Assembly: GCF_000166335.1 (NCBI RefSeq)
Contig: NC_014657.1
Coordinates: 1,656,501 to 1,720,500 of the forward strand
Length of the DNA stretch: 64,000 nucleotides
DNA from: Caldicellulosiruptor owensensis OL
GTDB lineage: Bacteria; Bacillota; Thermoanaerobacteria; Caldicellulosiruptorales; Caldicellulosiruptoraceae
Direction: 5' to 3'
Made by a program: the position numbers and the translations under genes. The notes under the pieces are model-generated. The model was not told where the DNA came from, made no database searches, and worked only from the letters and a program-made list of their open reading frames with translations. Below, piece after piece: positions 34,653 to 43,250 of the stretch; position 1 is the stretch's first letter, and every line of letters begins with the position of its first letter.

Positions 34653-36188
34653 TTAACCTTCAATTAGTCTCCTAATAGCACTGTCCAGCCCCTCTATAAT
34701 ATCTGAGGGCAAAATTGTCTGCATTGTCTTTTTTTCAAGCAAGATATCTGCTGAAAGAGAATGAAGATATACCGAAATTTTTGCCGCCTCAAAAGCAGAA
34801 TACCCTTGAGCAATCATAGACAAAATAATACCTGTGAGAACATCTCCGCTTCCGCCTTTTGCCATGCCAGGATTGCCAAAAACATTTATAAAAACCTCAT
34901 CTCCGTCTGTTATTATTGTTCTTGAACCTTTTAGTACGCATATAGTTTCAAATTCCCTTGCAATCTTTGTGGCAGCATCAATTGGATTTTTAGCTACATC
35001 TTTTACATCAACGCCAAGAAGCCTTGCAGCTTCCATATAATGCGGAGTCAGAACTTTTTGAGATTTATAGCTTGCCAAGAGATTTTTTGCTTTTTGGCTT
35101 GATGCCAAAACATTTAGCCCATCTGCATCTATTACAATAGGTATTTGGAAATTCTCCAAAATATGAATCAATATCTTTTCAACCTCACTATCTCTTGTAA
35201 GCCCACAGCCAAATCCCAAAACATCAAGCTTGGCAAAGTATTCTTTAAATTTTACAAAACCATCAAAAGATATGACACCTTCTTTACTTTCTACTGGCAG
35301 AACTATTATCTCCGGTTTTCTTAAACTCTGAAAATAAAGTGTTTCTTGGGGAGTTATCAAATAGCAAAGTCCACAGCCACTTTGCAGCGCAGCATTGCTG
35401 CACAGAACCGCCGCACCAGGATAATACTTTGACCCGGCAACTATTCCCACCTTGCCATAATCGCCCTTGTGAGAGTCAGGATATCTGTAAAATTTGGATA
35501 CATCTAAATCCTCAGCCGTTAAAATCTTTACCTTGATATCTTTGATAATCTTCTCAGGAATACCTATGTCTTTCACAATGACTTTACCACAATAATAGCT
35601 ACCAGGATACAAGATATGACCTACTTTGGGGTAAACAAAGGTTACTGTCTTGGAAGCACGTACAGCACAACCTTTAACTTGAGCCGAATCAGAGCAAACT
35701 CCACTTGGAATGTCAATCGAATATACATAAGCGTCGCTACTATTTATATACTCAATTGCCTTTTTGTAAAGTCCGTCAATGTCTTTTGAAAGACCTATCC
35801 CAAAGATTGCGTCAACTATTATGTCAAATCTCTGGGTTTTGAGGGATAATAATAGTTCTTCTGACAAAATGCTAACATCGACTTCCAGCCTTTTCAATAT
35901 ATCAAGGAAAACTTTGGATGTCAAAGTCACATTCTCATCGAATAAAAATACCTTTACATTTGGACAAACCTGGGCAAGATACCTTGCAACAACAAATCCA
36001 TCGCCGCCATTGTTGCCTTTTCCACAAAAAACTGCAATGTTTTTGTCTCTAAGCACCCCAAAATCCTTCTTTATCTCTTCAAAAACACAAAAACCAGCAT
36101 TCTCCATCAACACAACTTCAGGTATCCCTATTTCCTGCGAAGCTTTCCTGTCAATTTCCCTCATCTGGGATGAAGTCAAAACAAACAT
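34653..36188 (-). CDS. nnr: Bifunctional NAD(P)H-hydrate epimerase / ADP-dependent dehydratase
   Basis: 511 residues with both repair domains. The N-terminal YjeF epimerase (~1-215) has FCGKGNNGGDGFVVARYL and VDAIFGIGL. The C-terminal ribokinase-like dehydratase (~225-505) has GDYGKVGIVAGSKYYPGAA, VIDADGLN, LTPHYMEAARLL and NPGMAKGGSGDVLTG. It restores hydrated NAD(P)H. It follows acpS by 19 bp. Confidence 0.93.
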   Translation of the reverse strand: MFVLTSSQMREIDRKASQEIGIPEVVLMENAGFCVFEEIKKDFGVLRDKNIAVFCGKGNNGGDGFVVARYLAQVCPNVKVFLFDENVTLTSKVFLDILKRLEVDVSILSEELLLSLKTQRFDIIVDAIFGIGLSKDIDGLYKKAIEYINSSDAYVYSIDIPSGVCSDSAQVKGCAVRASKTVTFVYPKVGHILYPGSYYCGKVIVKDIGIPEKIIKDIKVKILTAEDLDVSKFYRYPDSHKGDYGKVGIVAGSKYYPGAAVLCSNAALQSGCGLCYLITPQETLYFQSLRKPEIIVLPVESKEGVISFDGFVKFKEYFAKLDVLGFGCGLTRDSEVEKILIHILENFQIPIVIDADGLNVLASSQKAKNLLASYKSQKVLTPHYMEAARLLGVDVKDVAKNPIDAATKIAREFETICVLKGSRTIITDGDEVFINVFGNPGMAKGGSGDVLTGIILSMIAQGYSAFEAAKISVYLHSLSADILLEKKTMQTILPSDIIEGLDSAIRRLIEG

Positions 36189-36207
36189 TTATCATCCCTT
36201 CTTTTTT

Positions 36208-36573
36208 TTATTTTTCAGCAATGGCAACTGCAACTGCAACCGATTTTTGGTGAGATATACTCACCACAATATTTTTAATTCCAAGCTCAAAACAAAGAGC
36301 CTCTGCCCTGTTATAAAGCTTTACCATTGGACAGCCAGTTTTCCCTTTTTGTATTTCTATGTCTTTGAAGCAAAAAACAATTCCTGTTGAAAGTGCTTTG
36401 GCAACTGCTTCTTTTGCAGCAAAATACCCTGCTATTGTCTCTGGGTTATATCGCCTTTCTTTTATATATTCAAGCTCACCGAAAGTAAATATCCTTTTTA
36501 AAAATTGGTCAAATCTTTTCATATTTTTGAACCTATCAACTTCAACAATATCAATTCCAATATTAAATATCAT
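36208..36573 (-). CDS. acpS: Holo-[acyl-carrier-protein] synthase
   Basis: 121 residues, normal AcpS length. Motifs: GIDIVEVDRF with the magnesium Asp8 and FAAKEAVAKALSTG with the catalytic Glu/Lys. It transfers phosphopantetheine from CoA to ACP. It is first in the acpS-nnr-ydcC-alr run. Confidence 0.95.
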   Translation of the reverse strand: MIFNIGIDIVEVDRFKNMKRFDQFLKRIFTFGELEYIKERRYNPETIAGYFAAKEAVAKALSTGIVFCFKDIEIQKGKTGCPMVKLYNRAEALCFELGIKNIVVSISHQKSVAVAVAIAEK

Positions 36574-36658
36574 AAACTATTTTCCCCTTCTGAGCTAAAT
36601 ATTACATAATTTTTGCTTGAAAAACAGCAAAAAATATAAATGAAAGGAGGGACTAAAC

Positions 36659-36823
36659 ATGAGTTTTATAAGCTGCTGGTATCCCTGCAAATATCAAAAA
36701 GATGGATACTGCTTAAAAACCCACGTTTGTCCACCCTCAAAATACTGTACTGAATTTTGCCTATTCTTTGAACCGGGAGAAAATGTCAAGGGAAAAAAAG
36801 AGAAAGAAAAAGAAAACCTTTAG
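36659..36823 (+). CDS. Small Cys-rich protein (54 residues), unknown function
   Basis: This short gene has a very strong AAAGGAGG site 8 nt before its ATG. The product has six Cys (6, 10, 18, 24, 30, 34) spaced CWYPC, GYCLK, HVCPP, KYC and EFCLFFEPG, then a Lys/Glu-rich tail. The spacing suggests a metal-binding or disulfide-knotted miniprotein. It has no signal peptide. It ends 2 bp from the convergent pdxT stop with no terminator between. Small proteins of this look occur in clostridia but I know no function. Confidence 0.65.
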   Translation: MSFISCWYPCKYQKDGYCLKTHVCPPSKYCTEFCLFFEPGENVKGKKEKEKENL

Positions 36824-36825
36824 AA

Positions 36826-37392
36826 TTATTTTACCACATTCTCCACAAAGAAAGAATGCCAATAATTTTGAGATGTAAGCTCTGGATGAAATGTTGTAGC
36901 TAAGATATTTTTTTGCAAAACTGCAATTGGAGTTTCAAGCTCTGCTAAAACCTCAACATCTTCTGCTACCTCAACAATCCTCGGCGCTCTTATAAAAACG
37001 CACTCTGTACCTATGTTGAATTTTGGAACAAAAACTTCTTTTTTGAAACTGTCAAGCTGGCTTCCATAGGCGTTTCTTTCTATCACTATGCTAAGTAGAG
37101 GAAGCACACCACTTCCCTGGTTTTTGATATTTTTAGAAAGCAAAATTGCACCGGCACATGTTCCCCAAACTGGCATACCTTCATATATCAATTTTAAAAT
37201 ATGGTCTTTTAAGCCTGTTTCAATCAAAAATTTTCCAATTGTGGTGCTTTCTCCACCGGGCAGAATCAGACCATCAAGTCCTTTCAAGTCCTCTTCTTTT
37301 TTGACAAGCTGAGGCTTTGCCCCAAGCTCTTCTATCTTTTTCACGTGTTCTATAACTCCGCCTTGAAACGCCAAAACTCCTATTGTCTTCAA
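36826..37392 (-). CDS. pdxT: Pyridoxal 5'-phosphate synthase glutaminase subunit PdxT
   Basis: 188 residues. Class I glutaminase: nucleophile Cys in WGTCAGAILL, His/Glu in TTFHPELT, and the oxyanion loop LPGGESTTIGK. It releases ammonia from glutamine and channels it to PdxS. The gene follows pdxS by 3 bp. Confidence 0.96.
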   Translation of the reverse strand: MKTIGVLAFQGGVIEHVKKIEELGAKPQLVKKEEDLKGLDGLILPGGESTTIGKFLIETGLKDHILKLIYEGMPVWGTCAGAILLSKNIKNQGSGVLPLLSIVIERNAYGSQLDSFKKEVFVPKFNIGTECVFIRAPRIVEVAEDVEVLAELETPIAVLQKNILATTFHPELTSQNYWHSFFVENVVK

Positions 37393-37395
37393 TTT

Positions 37396-38286
37396 TTAAT
37401 TCCCCCTAAGACTCAGAAATTCATGCTCAGAAAGATTTCTCAAGTCTATACCTTCCATTTCTTCACCAAGATCGTATGAGATTTCTGCCAGAATTTTAGG
37501 GTCATTGTAATATGCTGTTGCCATAACAATTGCCCTTGCTCTTTTTTCAGGATTTTTACTCTTGAAAATACCAGAACCGACAAACACACCATCTGCTCCA
37601 AGCTGCATCATTAATGCTGCATCGGCTGGTGTGGCAATTCCACCTGCTGCAAAGTTGACAACAGGAAGACGTTTGAGATCAGCTGTTTTTTTCAAAAGTT
37701 CATATGATACTCCAAGTTCCTTTGCATATGCATAAAGCTCATCGTCACTTAAGGATGCAGCATAGCTAATTTGCTTGTTTATTCTGCGAAGGTGTCTTAC
37801 CGCTTCAACAACATTTCCTGTCCCAGCCTCACCTTTTGTTCTTATCATGGAAGCACCTTCTTGAATTCTTCTCAAAGCTTCACCCAAATCTCTTGCGCCA
37901 CACACGAACGCAGCTTTGAACTTCCACTTATCAATGTGATGCTCCTCATCAGCAGGCGTCAAGACCTCGCTCTCATCAATATAGTCTATGCCAAGTGCTT
38001 CTAAAATTTGAGCTTCAACAAAATGTCCGATTCTTACCTTTGCCATAACAGGTATTGAAACAGCACTTTTAATTTCCAATATTATTTTCGGGTCAGCCAT
38101 TCTTGCAACTTTACCTTCTTTTCTAAGGTCTGCCGGAACTTTTTGAAGAGCCATAACAGCAACAGCACCTGCTTTTTCAGCAATCTCAGCCTCTTTTGGA
38201 GATGTTACATCCATGATGACACCGCCTTTTAACATCTGTGCAAGGTTTTTATTGAGCTCATATCTTTCATTTACAATCTCGCTCAT
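37396..38286 (-). CDS. pdxS: Pyridoxal 5'-phosphate synthase subunit PdxS
   Basis: 296 residues. [17 protein letters not shown], the catalytic K83 in MAKVRIGHF, the second Lys in [12 protein letters not shown] and the [20 protein letters not shown] phosphate site are all present. It builds PLP from ribose 5-phosphate, glyceraldehyde 3-phosphate and PdxT-derived ammonia. A GGAGGTG site precedes the ATG. Its promoter overlaps that of the divergent MocR gene. Confidence 0.97.
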   Translation of the reverse strand: MSEIVNERYELNKNLAQMLKGGVIMDVTSPKEAEIAEKAGAVAVMALQKVPADLRKEGKVARMADPKIILEIKSAVSIPVMAKVRIGHFVEAQILEALGIDYIDESEVLTPADEEHHIDKWKFKAAFVCGARDLGEALRRIQEGASMIRTKGEAGTGNVVEAVRHLRRINKQISYAASLSDDELYAYAKELGVSYELLKKTADLKRLPVVNFAAGGIATPADAALMMQLGADGVFVGSGIFKSKNPEKRARAIVMATAYYNDPKILAEISYDLGEEMEGIDLRNLSEHEFLSLRGN

Positions 38287-38316
38287 AATTTAGCACCTCC
38301 GTATCGATATAATTTG

Positions 38317-38345
38317 TTGAACTCTTTTGTCCACTTTATTATAAT
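38317..38345 (+). promoter_or_regulatory. Promoter of the MocR/M20 operon
   Basis: TTGAAC (38317-38322), 17-bp spacer and perfect TATAAT (38340-38345), giving a leader of ~25 nt. Its -10 box shares four bases with the pdxS -10 box on the other strand. Confidence 0.7.
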
Positions 38346-38365
38346 TAAAATAAACTGTGTGTAAA
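38338..38365 (-). promoter_or_regulatory. Promoter of pdxST
   Basis: Minus-strand TTTACA (38360-38365), 16-bp spacer and TATAAT (38338-38343). It overlaps the divergent promoter so that polymerase can occupy only one side at a time. Confidence 0.7.
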
Positions 38366-38375
38366 GACGGGATGA

Positions 38376-39767
38376 ATGATGAGTGTATCGATACAGATTG
38401 ACAAGAATTCAAAAAAGCCTCTTTACCTTCAGCTTTATGAAGACATAAAGCAAAAGATTTTGTCAGGTGAGATTAATTATATGCAGAGGCTTCCGTCTGT
38501 GAGAAATCTTTGCAAGACGTTAAATGTGAATCTTTCCACTGTGACAAAGGCTCTGAGCAAGCTTGAAAATGAAGGCTATATCAAAGCAACCCCTGGAAGC
38601 GGTTATTACGTTGTATACAGTGAGTATCAGGATAAAATAATTTTTGAGGAAGAAAACCTTATAGATGCTGAGGGGTACATTAATTTGGCTTCATCAAAGC
38701 TTCCATATAGCCTATACCCCATCGAATGGTTCAAAGATTCTTTAATCTGTGCAATTGAAGAGTATTCACCGCAGATTTTCGATTATATCGAACATTTTAA
38801 AAATCCTCTAAAGGAGTATTTGGTAGAGACATATCTTAAAAAGCTTGAGATTGTTACAAGCCCTCAAGAGCTCACAGTTGTATCAGGTGCTCAGCAGGGA
38901 ATTGAAATTACAACAAAAAGTTTTTTAAAGCCTGGCGATACAATATTTTTAGAAAATCCTTCGTACCTTGGTGCATATCATATCTTTAGCAATATGCACT
39001 TGAACATTGTCGGAATTGATATTGACCAGATGCAAAACATAGAAGATTACATTAAAAAGTTTTCACCAAAGGCCATATACATTATTCCTTTTTCGCAAAA
39101 TCCAACCGGGGTTTCGTACAGCAAAGAGTACAAGGAGTATCTGTGTGAGATTTCACAAAAATATGATTTTTACATCATTGAAGATGATTTTTTAAGTGAT
39201 ATAGGTGTGGATGAAGGAATTTTACCAATCAAGGCATATGACAAATACGACAGGGTGTTTTACATAAAGAGCTTTTCAACCGTTACAATGCCTGCACTGA
39301 GAATTGGATTTGTTGTCGCACCAAGGCATCTTTCCGAAGAGGTTGCATACTACAAGTCAATGGCAGATATCTCAACATCGCTTTTGATACAGGTATCTTT
39401 TTATTATTTTTTGAAAAACTTCTTTGACAAGCACATAGAAAACTTGAAAACATACATAAACCAAAGACAAAAGCTATTTTTAAGATTGGCAAAAGACCTA
39501 CAAATAGACAACAGGCTGTTTACTCAAAATGTTCAGGGAATATTTGTTTCTTTCTACCTTCCACCAACGATATCATCTGCTACTATTTATAACAAACTCA
39601 AAACACAAAGGGTTTTAGTGCAGCCCCATACATGTTTTTATCACAAACCTGCCTCTACAAACTTTTTCAGAATAAGTTTTTTAGACTGCAGAGAAGATGA
39701 GCTTCAAATAGCCATGCAGAAAATTCGAAAGGTTTTGAATTCAGCTTACCAAAAAGAGGAGGTATAA
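38376..39767 (+). CDS. MocR-family GntR/aminotransferase regulator with substituted PLP site (PdxR-like)
   Basis: A GntR winged helix (~8-80, with LPSVRNLCKTLNVNLSTV) is fused to a fold-type I aminotransferase domain (~100-460). It keeps QNPTG (241-245), IIEDD (267-271) and the carboxylate-binding Arg in FFRISF. The Schiff-base Lys after SFS is Thr302 (KSFSTVTMPALRIG; codon ACC), and the usual Tyr of EDDY is Phe272. Covalent PLP binding is therefore unlikely unless a nearby Lys such as K298 substitutes. Its divergence from pdxST suggests PdxR; its cotranscription with an M20 gene (3-bp gap) suggests it may control that instead or as well. Confidence 0.85.
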   Translation: MMSVSIQIDKNSKKPLYLQLYEDIKQKILSGEINYMQRLPSVRNLCKTLNVNLSTVTKALSKLENEGYIKATPGSGYYVVYSEYQDKIIFEEENLIDAEGYINLASSKLPYSLYPIEWFKDSLICAIEEYSPQIFDYIEHFKNPLKEYLVETYLKKLEIVTSPQELTVVSGAQQGIEITTKSFLKPGDTIFLENPSYLGAYHIFSNMHLNIVGIDIDQMQNIEDYIKKFSPKAIYIIPFSQNPTGVSYSKEYKEYLCEISQKYDFYIIEDDFLSDIGVDEGILPIKAYDKYDRVFYIKSFSTVTMPALRIGFVVAPRHLSEEVAYYKSMADISTSLLIQVSFYYFLKNFFDKHIENLKTYINQRQKLFLRLAKDLQIDNRLFTQNVQGIFVSFYLPPTISSATIYNKLKTQRVLVQPHTCFYHKPASTNFFRISFLDCREDELQIAMQKIRKVLNSAYQKEEV

Positions 39768-39770
39768 AAA

Positions 39771-40907
39771 GTGGAGTTTTGTGCTGAAAAACTTAAAGAT
39801 ACTATCAGAAAAAATATGGAGCTTTTCATTAGCATCAGAAGAGATTTAAATAGACTCGCCGAACTTTCGTATGAAGAGTATAAGACACAAAAATATATCA
39901 CAGAAAGACTTTCAGAGTGGGGCATTGAAAACTTTCCAATAGCAAAAACAGGTGTGATTGGAATTATAAATAGGTCTGAGGAATGTATTGGAATAAGAAG
40001 CGACATGGACGCAATTTTAGTTGAAGGTCAACCAAGACACTGCTGTGGTCACGACTTTCATATGGCAGTGGTACTGGGGACAGCAAAGGTTCTTGTTGAC
40101 ATGGGCTTTGAAGGATGTGTCAAGTTTATATTTCAGCCTGCTGAGGAAGGTCCGGGAGGTGCAAAAAGAGTAATCGAAGAAAGCGGACTTGAAAATCCAA
40201 AAGTGACAAAGCTTTTGGGATTTCACGTGTGGCCAGGTGTTGATGTTGGAACAATTGAAGTTTCAAGTGGTGCTATCATGGCAAGTGTAGACGACTTTGA
40301 AATTGAGTTTATTGGAAAAGGTGGACATGCTGCAATGCCAGAAGCAACCAAAAATCCAATTTATCCTGCCACCGATTTTATTCAGAGCGCAAACAACTTT
40401 TTTTGCGCGTTCTCAAATAAATTATTGCCTTTTCATGTCTCTTTCTCATCCATCAGCAGTGGACAGACCTTCAATGTAATTTCAGAGAGGTGCAAAATAA
40501 GAGGAACTGTAAGAGCGTTTGATAGTAGTCTTCAAGAATTTATTTATAATAATATAAAAAAACTTGCAAAACTTTCTGCACAAAAATATGATTGCCATGT
40601 AAATATAAATTATTATTTTCAATATCCACCTTTGATAAATAGTCATCAAGCTACCGAAGAGTTTCTTGATGTAGCAAAAAAACTTCTTGGTCCTGAAAAT
40701 GTAAAAAAGGCTATCCCAAGCTTTACAGCAGAAGACTTTGCATTTTACTGCCAAAAGGTTCCCTCAGTATATTTTAGACTTGGTATAAAAGAAAAAGGCA
40801 AAGGAGAAAATCCTTTGCACTCATCATATTTTGATGCATCAGAAAACAGTATCTTTTACGGTATATTTCTTTTAGCAGGGTATTTACTTGCTACTCAAAA
40901 GAGCTAA
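39771..40907 (+). CDS. M20D-type amidohydrolase (N-acyl amino acid / hippurate hydrolase-like)
   Basis: GTG start with AGAGGAGG. 378 residues with the M20 metal motifs GIRSDMDAI, HCCGHDFHMA, QPAEEGPGGA, a dimerisation domain after GKGGHAAMPE and the last metal ligand in PLHSSYFD. It hydrolyses N-acyl amino acids or related amides in the cytoplasm. It is translated right after the MocR regulator and its 3' end overlaps a convergent gene by 24 bp. Confidence 0.88.
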   Translation: MEFCAEKLKDTIRKNMELFISIRRDLNRLAELSYEEYKTQKYITERLSEWGIENFPIAKTGVIGIINRSEECIGIRSDMDAILVEGQPRHCCGHDFHMAVVLGTAKVLVDMGFEGCVKFIFQPAEEGPGGAKRVIEESGLENPKVTKLLGFHVWPGVDVGTIEVSSGAIMASVDDFEIEFIGKGGHAAMPEATKNPIYPATDFIQSANNFFCAFSNKLLPFHVSFSSISSGQTFNVISERCKIRGTVRAFDSSLQEFIYNNIKKLAKLSAQKYDCHVNINYYFQYPPLINSHQATEEFLDVAKKLLGPENVKKAIPSFTAEDFAFYCQKVPSVYFRLGIKEKGKGENPLHSSYFDASENSIFYGIFLLAGYLLATQKS

Positions 40908-41477
40908 CAGTACTTTTTGTGCACGTGAGAACTTGTTGCTTCTGACATAAATGGCTATATACTTATTCTTGGTTTCAAACCCGTATTTTTTGAGCAATGA
41001 GATATCTTCTGCTTTAAGACCATATAAATCTTTTGTTGATTTGTCTTTCTCTTTAACATAACATGTATCATCTACAAATTTATCCAGTTTATTTTTGCTC
41101 ACAAAAGACTTTAGAGAATAAAACGCTCCATTTTGGGCATAGTTTGTAAATAATTTTTTGTCAAGTATATAAATATCTCCTTCTCCTGCTGCAAGCATTA
41201 CCATAAGTTTTTGCATAAATGCAAATTCTTGTTCGGATTTTGGTTTATCGCCCGTGTAAAGTATCTGGTCAACGTAAATTTGGTCACCTGATTTTTTTTC
41301 AAGTTCTGAAATCAATTTTTGAGCATTTTCATCACCAATAAAATTGCCAACAAGCACAATCCTTACTTTTTTATTTATATCATCCTGACTGCTTGAACAC
41401 CCTGTCAAAATAAACAATAAAAAACTCGCAAGGCTAAGTACTATTAAAACTTTTTTAAATCTCAATGCAAATTGCAT
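40884..41477 (-). CDS. Small lipoprotein resembling part of a solute-binding protein
   Basis: Lipoprotein signal with lipobox LTGC (Cys27) and SSSQDD following. The mature ~170 residues have one alpha/beta lobe, VRIVLVGNF ... GDIYILDKKLFTNYAQNGAFYSL, like half of an extracellular binding protein but without the second lobe. GGTGAG lies 7 nt before the ATG. It lies downstream of the oppA terminator and may be transcribed only by read-through. I do not recognise a family. Confidence 0.6.
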   Translation of the reverse strand: MQFALRFKKVLIVLSLASFLLFILTGCSSSQDDINKKVRIVLVGNFIGDENAQKLISELEKKSGDQIYVDQILYTGDKPKSEQEFAFMQKLMVMLAAGEGDIYILDKKLFTNYAQNGAFYSLKSFVSKNKLDKFVDDTCYVKEKDKSTKDLYGLKAEDISLLKKYGFETKNKYIAIYVRSNKFSRAQKVLLALLSSK

Positions 41478-41521
41478 TGTTCATCTCACCTGCCCAAAAG
41501 TAAGATTTTTTCGATTTTAAA

Positions 41522-41565
41522 GCAAAAAAGGAAGAGCAAAAAAATTCTTTCTTTGCCCTTCCCTT
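41522..41565 (-). terminator. Intrinsic terminator after oppA
   Basis: On the minus strand GGAAGGGCAAA (41552-41562) pairs with TTTGCTCTTCC (41530-41540) with one G-U pair, followed by TTTTTT. It ends the opp transcript 20-60 bp after the oppA stop. Confidence 0.8.
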
Positions 41566-41586
41566 ATTATTTTACTTCGCTTTAGT

Positions 41587-43197
41587 TTACTTTTCAATCT
41601 TAGCATACATGAAGTAGTTAAATCCAAGCGGCGAAATGTAATAGTTCTTTACATAGTCTCTGAGTACATGACCTTTTACATAGAAGTAAATCGGAATAAT
41701 TGCATAGTCTTGCATCAAAATCTTCTCTGCCTGCATCATATACTGCATTCTCTGCTTTCTATCTGAGGTCTTCTTTGCCTTTATTACAAGCTCATCATAT
41801 TTTGGATTGCTCCAGTTAGTGTTGTTGTTATCGCTGTATGATGTGAACAAGTCCAAGAATGTCATTGGATCAACATAGTCACCAAGCCAGCCATCTCTTG
41901 CAACCATGTAATCCTTTTTATGTCTTCTTTCAAGCAGAACCTTCCAATCCATGTTAGAAAGTTTTACCTTTATCCCAAGTTGTTGCCACATGTTTTGAAT
42001 AGCTTCTGCAATCTTCTTATGTCCTTCACTTGTGTTATATATAATCTCTATTTCTGGGAAGCCCTTTCCGTTCGGATATCCAGCTTCTGCTAAAAGTTTC
42101 TTTGCTTTTGCTAAATCAGCTTTTACTGGTAAAAAGTGTCCTGATTCATCTCTGAAATCTTTAGAAATACCTTTTATACCATATGGCACAAAGCCTGTTG
42201 CTGGCTTTTGTCCAAGCTTACCAATATTTTCTACGATGTATGTTCTGTCAATTGCAAGCGAAAGAGCTTGTCTTACTCTCTTGTCATTAAATGGTTTTAC
42301 CTTGCAGTTTACATCATAGTAGTATGTGCCAAGAAGTGGCCATATCTTCAATTTCTTTTCTTTGATTAATCTTGGAATCTCGTCAGTTGGCACAGACTCT
42401 GCACCGTCAACCTGACCTGCTTCGTATGCAAGAAGGTTTGCTTTGTCATCCTCTGAAAGTTTGTATACAATCTTTTCAAGTGTTATAGATTTTGCATCCC
42501 AATATTTTGGATTCTTCTTAAACTCAATATATGAGTTGTGTACCCATTTTGTCATGATAAATGGACCATTACCAATATATGTCTTCGGATCTGTTGCCCA
42601 TTTGTCACCATACTTTTCTACTATATCTTTTCTTACTGGAAAGTATGTTGGGAAGTTTGTAAGCTCTAAGAAGTATGGTGTGGGTGCTTCTAATGTAACC
42701 TGTAAAGTTGTAGCATTTAATGCCTTCACACCAACGTCAGATGCTTTTGCTTTGCCTTCATTGAATTTCTGAGCATTTTTGATGTAGTAAAGCTGGTATG
42801 CATACTCAGACGCTGTTTTTGGGTCCAAAGCTCTCTTCCATGCATACTCAAAATCGTATGCTGTAACAGGTATTCCGTCCGACCACTTTGCATTCTTTCT
42901 TATATAGAATGTGTAAGTAAGCCCGTCCTTAGAAACTGTCCATTTTTCAGCCATGCCAGGAACAGTTTCGCCTTTTACATTTACTCTTGTCAAACCTTCA
43001 AAAACGTTGATTATAATGTTTGCAGCATCAGCAGCAGTGTTGAGTGCTGGGTCAAGGTATCTTGGTTCAGCACCATTGATGTAGGTGAAAACCTGTTTTG
43101 ATGAAGCAGCTACTGCTCCCTTGTAATTTGAGCTTAAAAATAAACCTGTCACAATGAACACGACCAAAATAAAGGCAGCAATAATACGTTTCTTCAT
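41587..43197 (-). CDS. oppA: Oligopeptide ABC transporter substrate-binding protein
   Basis: 536 residues, SBP family 5: AEPRYLDPALNTAADAANII, GMAEKWTVSKDGLTYTFYIR and RRALDPKTASEYAYQL-type segments. A signal sequence is present (hydrophobic ~5-22) but no lipobox Cys, unlike most Firmicutes OppA. It may stay attached by an uncleaved helix or be released. It is the last gene of oppBCDFA and sits behind a GGAGGAG site. Confidence 0.92.
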   Translation of the reverse strand: MKKRIIAAFILVVFIVTGLFLSSNYKGAVAASSKQVFTYINGAEPRYLDPALNTAADAANIIINVFEGLTRVNVKGETVPGMAEKWTVSKDGLTYTFYIRKNAKWSDGIPVTAYDFEYAWKRALDPKTASEYAYQLYYIKNAQKFNEGKAKASDVGVKALNATTLQVTLEAPTPYFLELTNFPTYFPVRKDIVEKYGDKWATDPKTYIGNGPFIMTKWVHNSYIEFKKNPKYWDAKSITLEKIVYKLSEDDKANLLAYEAGQVDGAESVPTDEIPRLIKEKKLKIWPLLGTYYYDVNCKVKPFNDKRVRQALSLAIDRTYIVENIGKLGQKPATGFVPYGIKGISKDFRDESGHFLPVKADLAKAKKLLAEAGYPNGKGFPEIEIIYNTSEGHKKIAEAIQNMWQQLGIKVKLSNMDWKVLLERRHKKDYMVARDGWLGDYVDPMTFLDLFTSYSDNNNTNWSNPKYDELVIKAKKTSDRKQRMQYMMQAEKILMQDYAIIPIYFYVKGHVLRDYVKNYYISPLGFNYFMYAKIEK

Positions 43198-43250
43198 ACA
43201 CTCTCCTCCTCACATCAAAATTTTTATTTTTTATCTTCACGCAGCCTACT

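Larger units (their letters stand above)
38301..38393. repeat. Nine-base direct repeat flanking the pdxS/mocR divergent promoters
   Basis: GTATCGATA occurs at 38301-38309 (in the pdxS leader) and again at 38385-38393 (in the first codons of the MocR gene). The two are 84 bp apart, about eight helical turns, on either side of the shared promoter. The core TATCGATA is itself palindromic. PdxR-type regulators are known to bind direct repeats at pdx promoters, so this is an operator candidate. Confidence 0.45.

Noticed and set aside
36619-36640. TTGCTT-16-TATAAA as promoter of the 54-residue gene
   Set aside because: Transcription would start inside the AGGAGG site at ~36647, destroying it; the real promoter is not clear.
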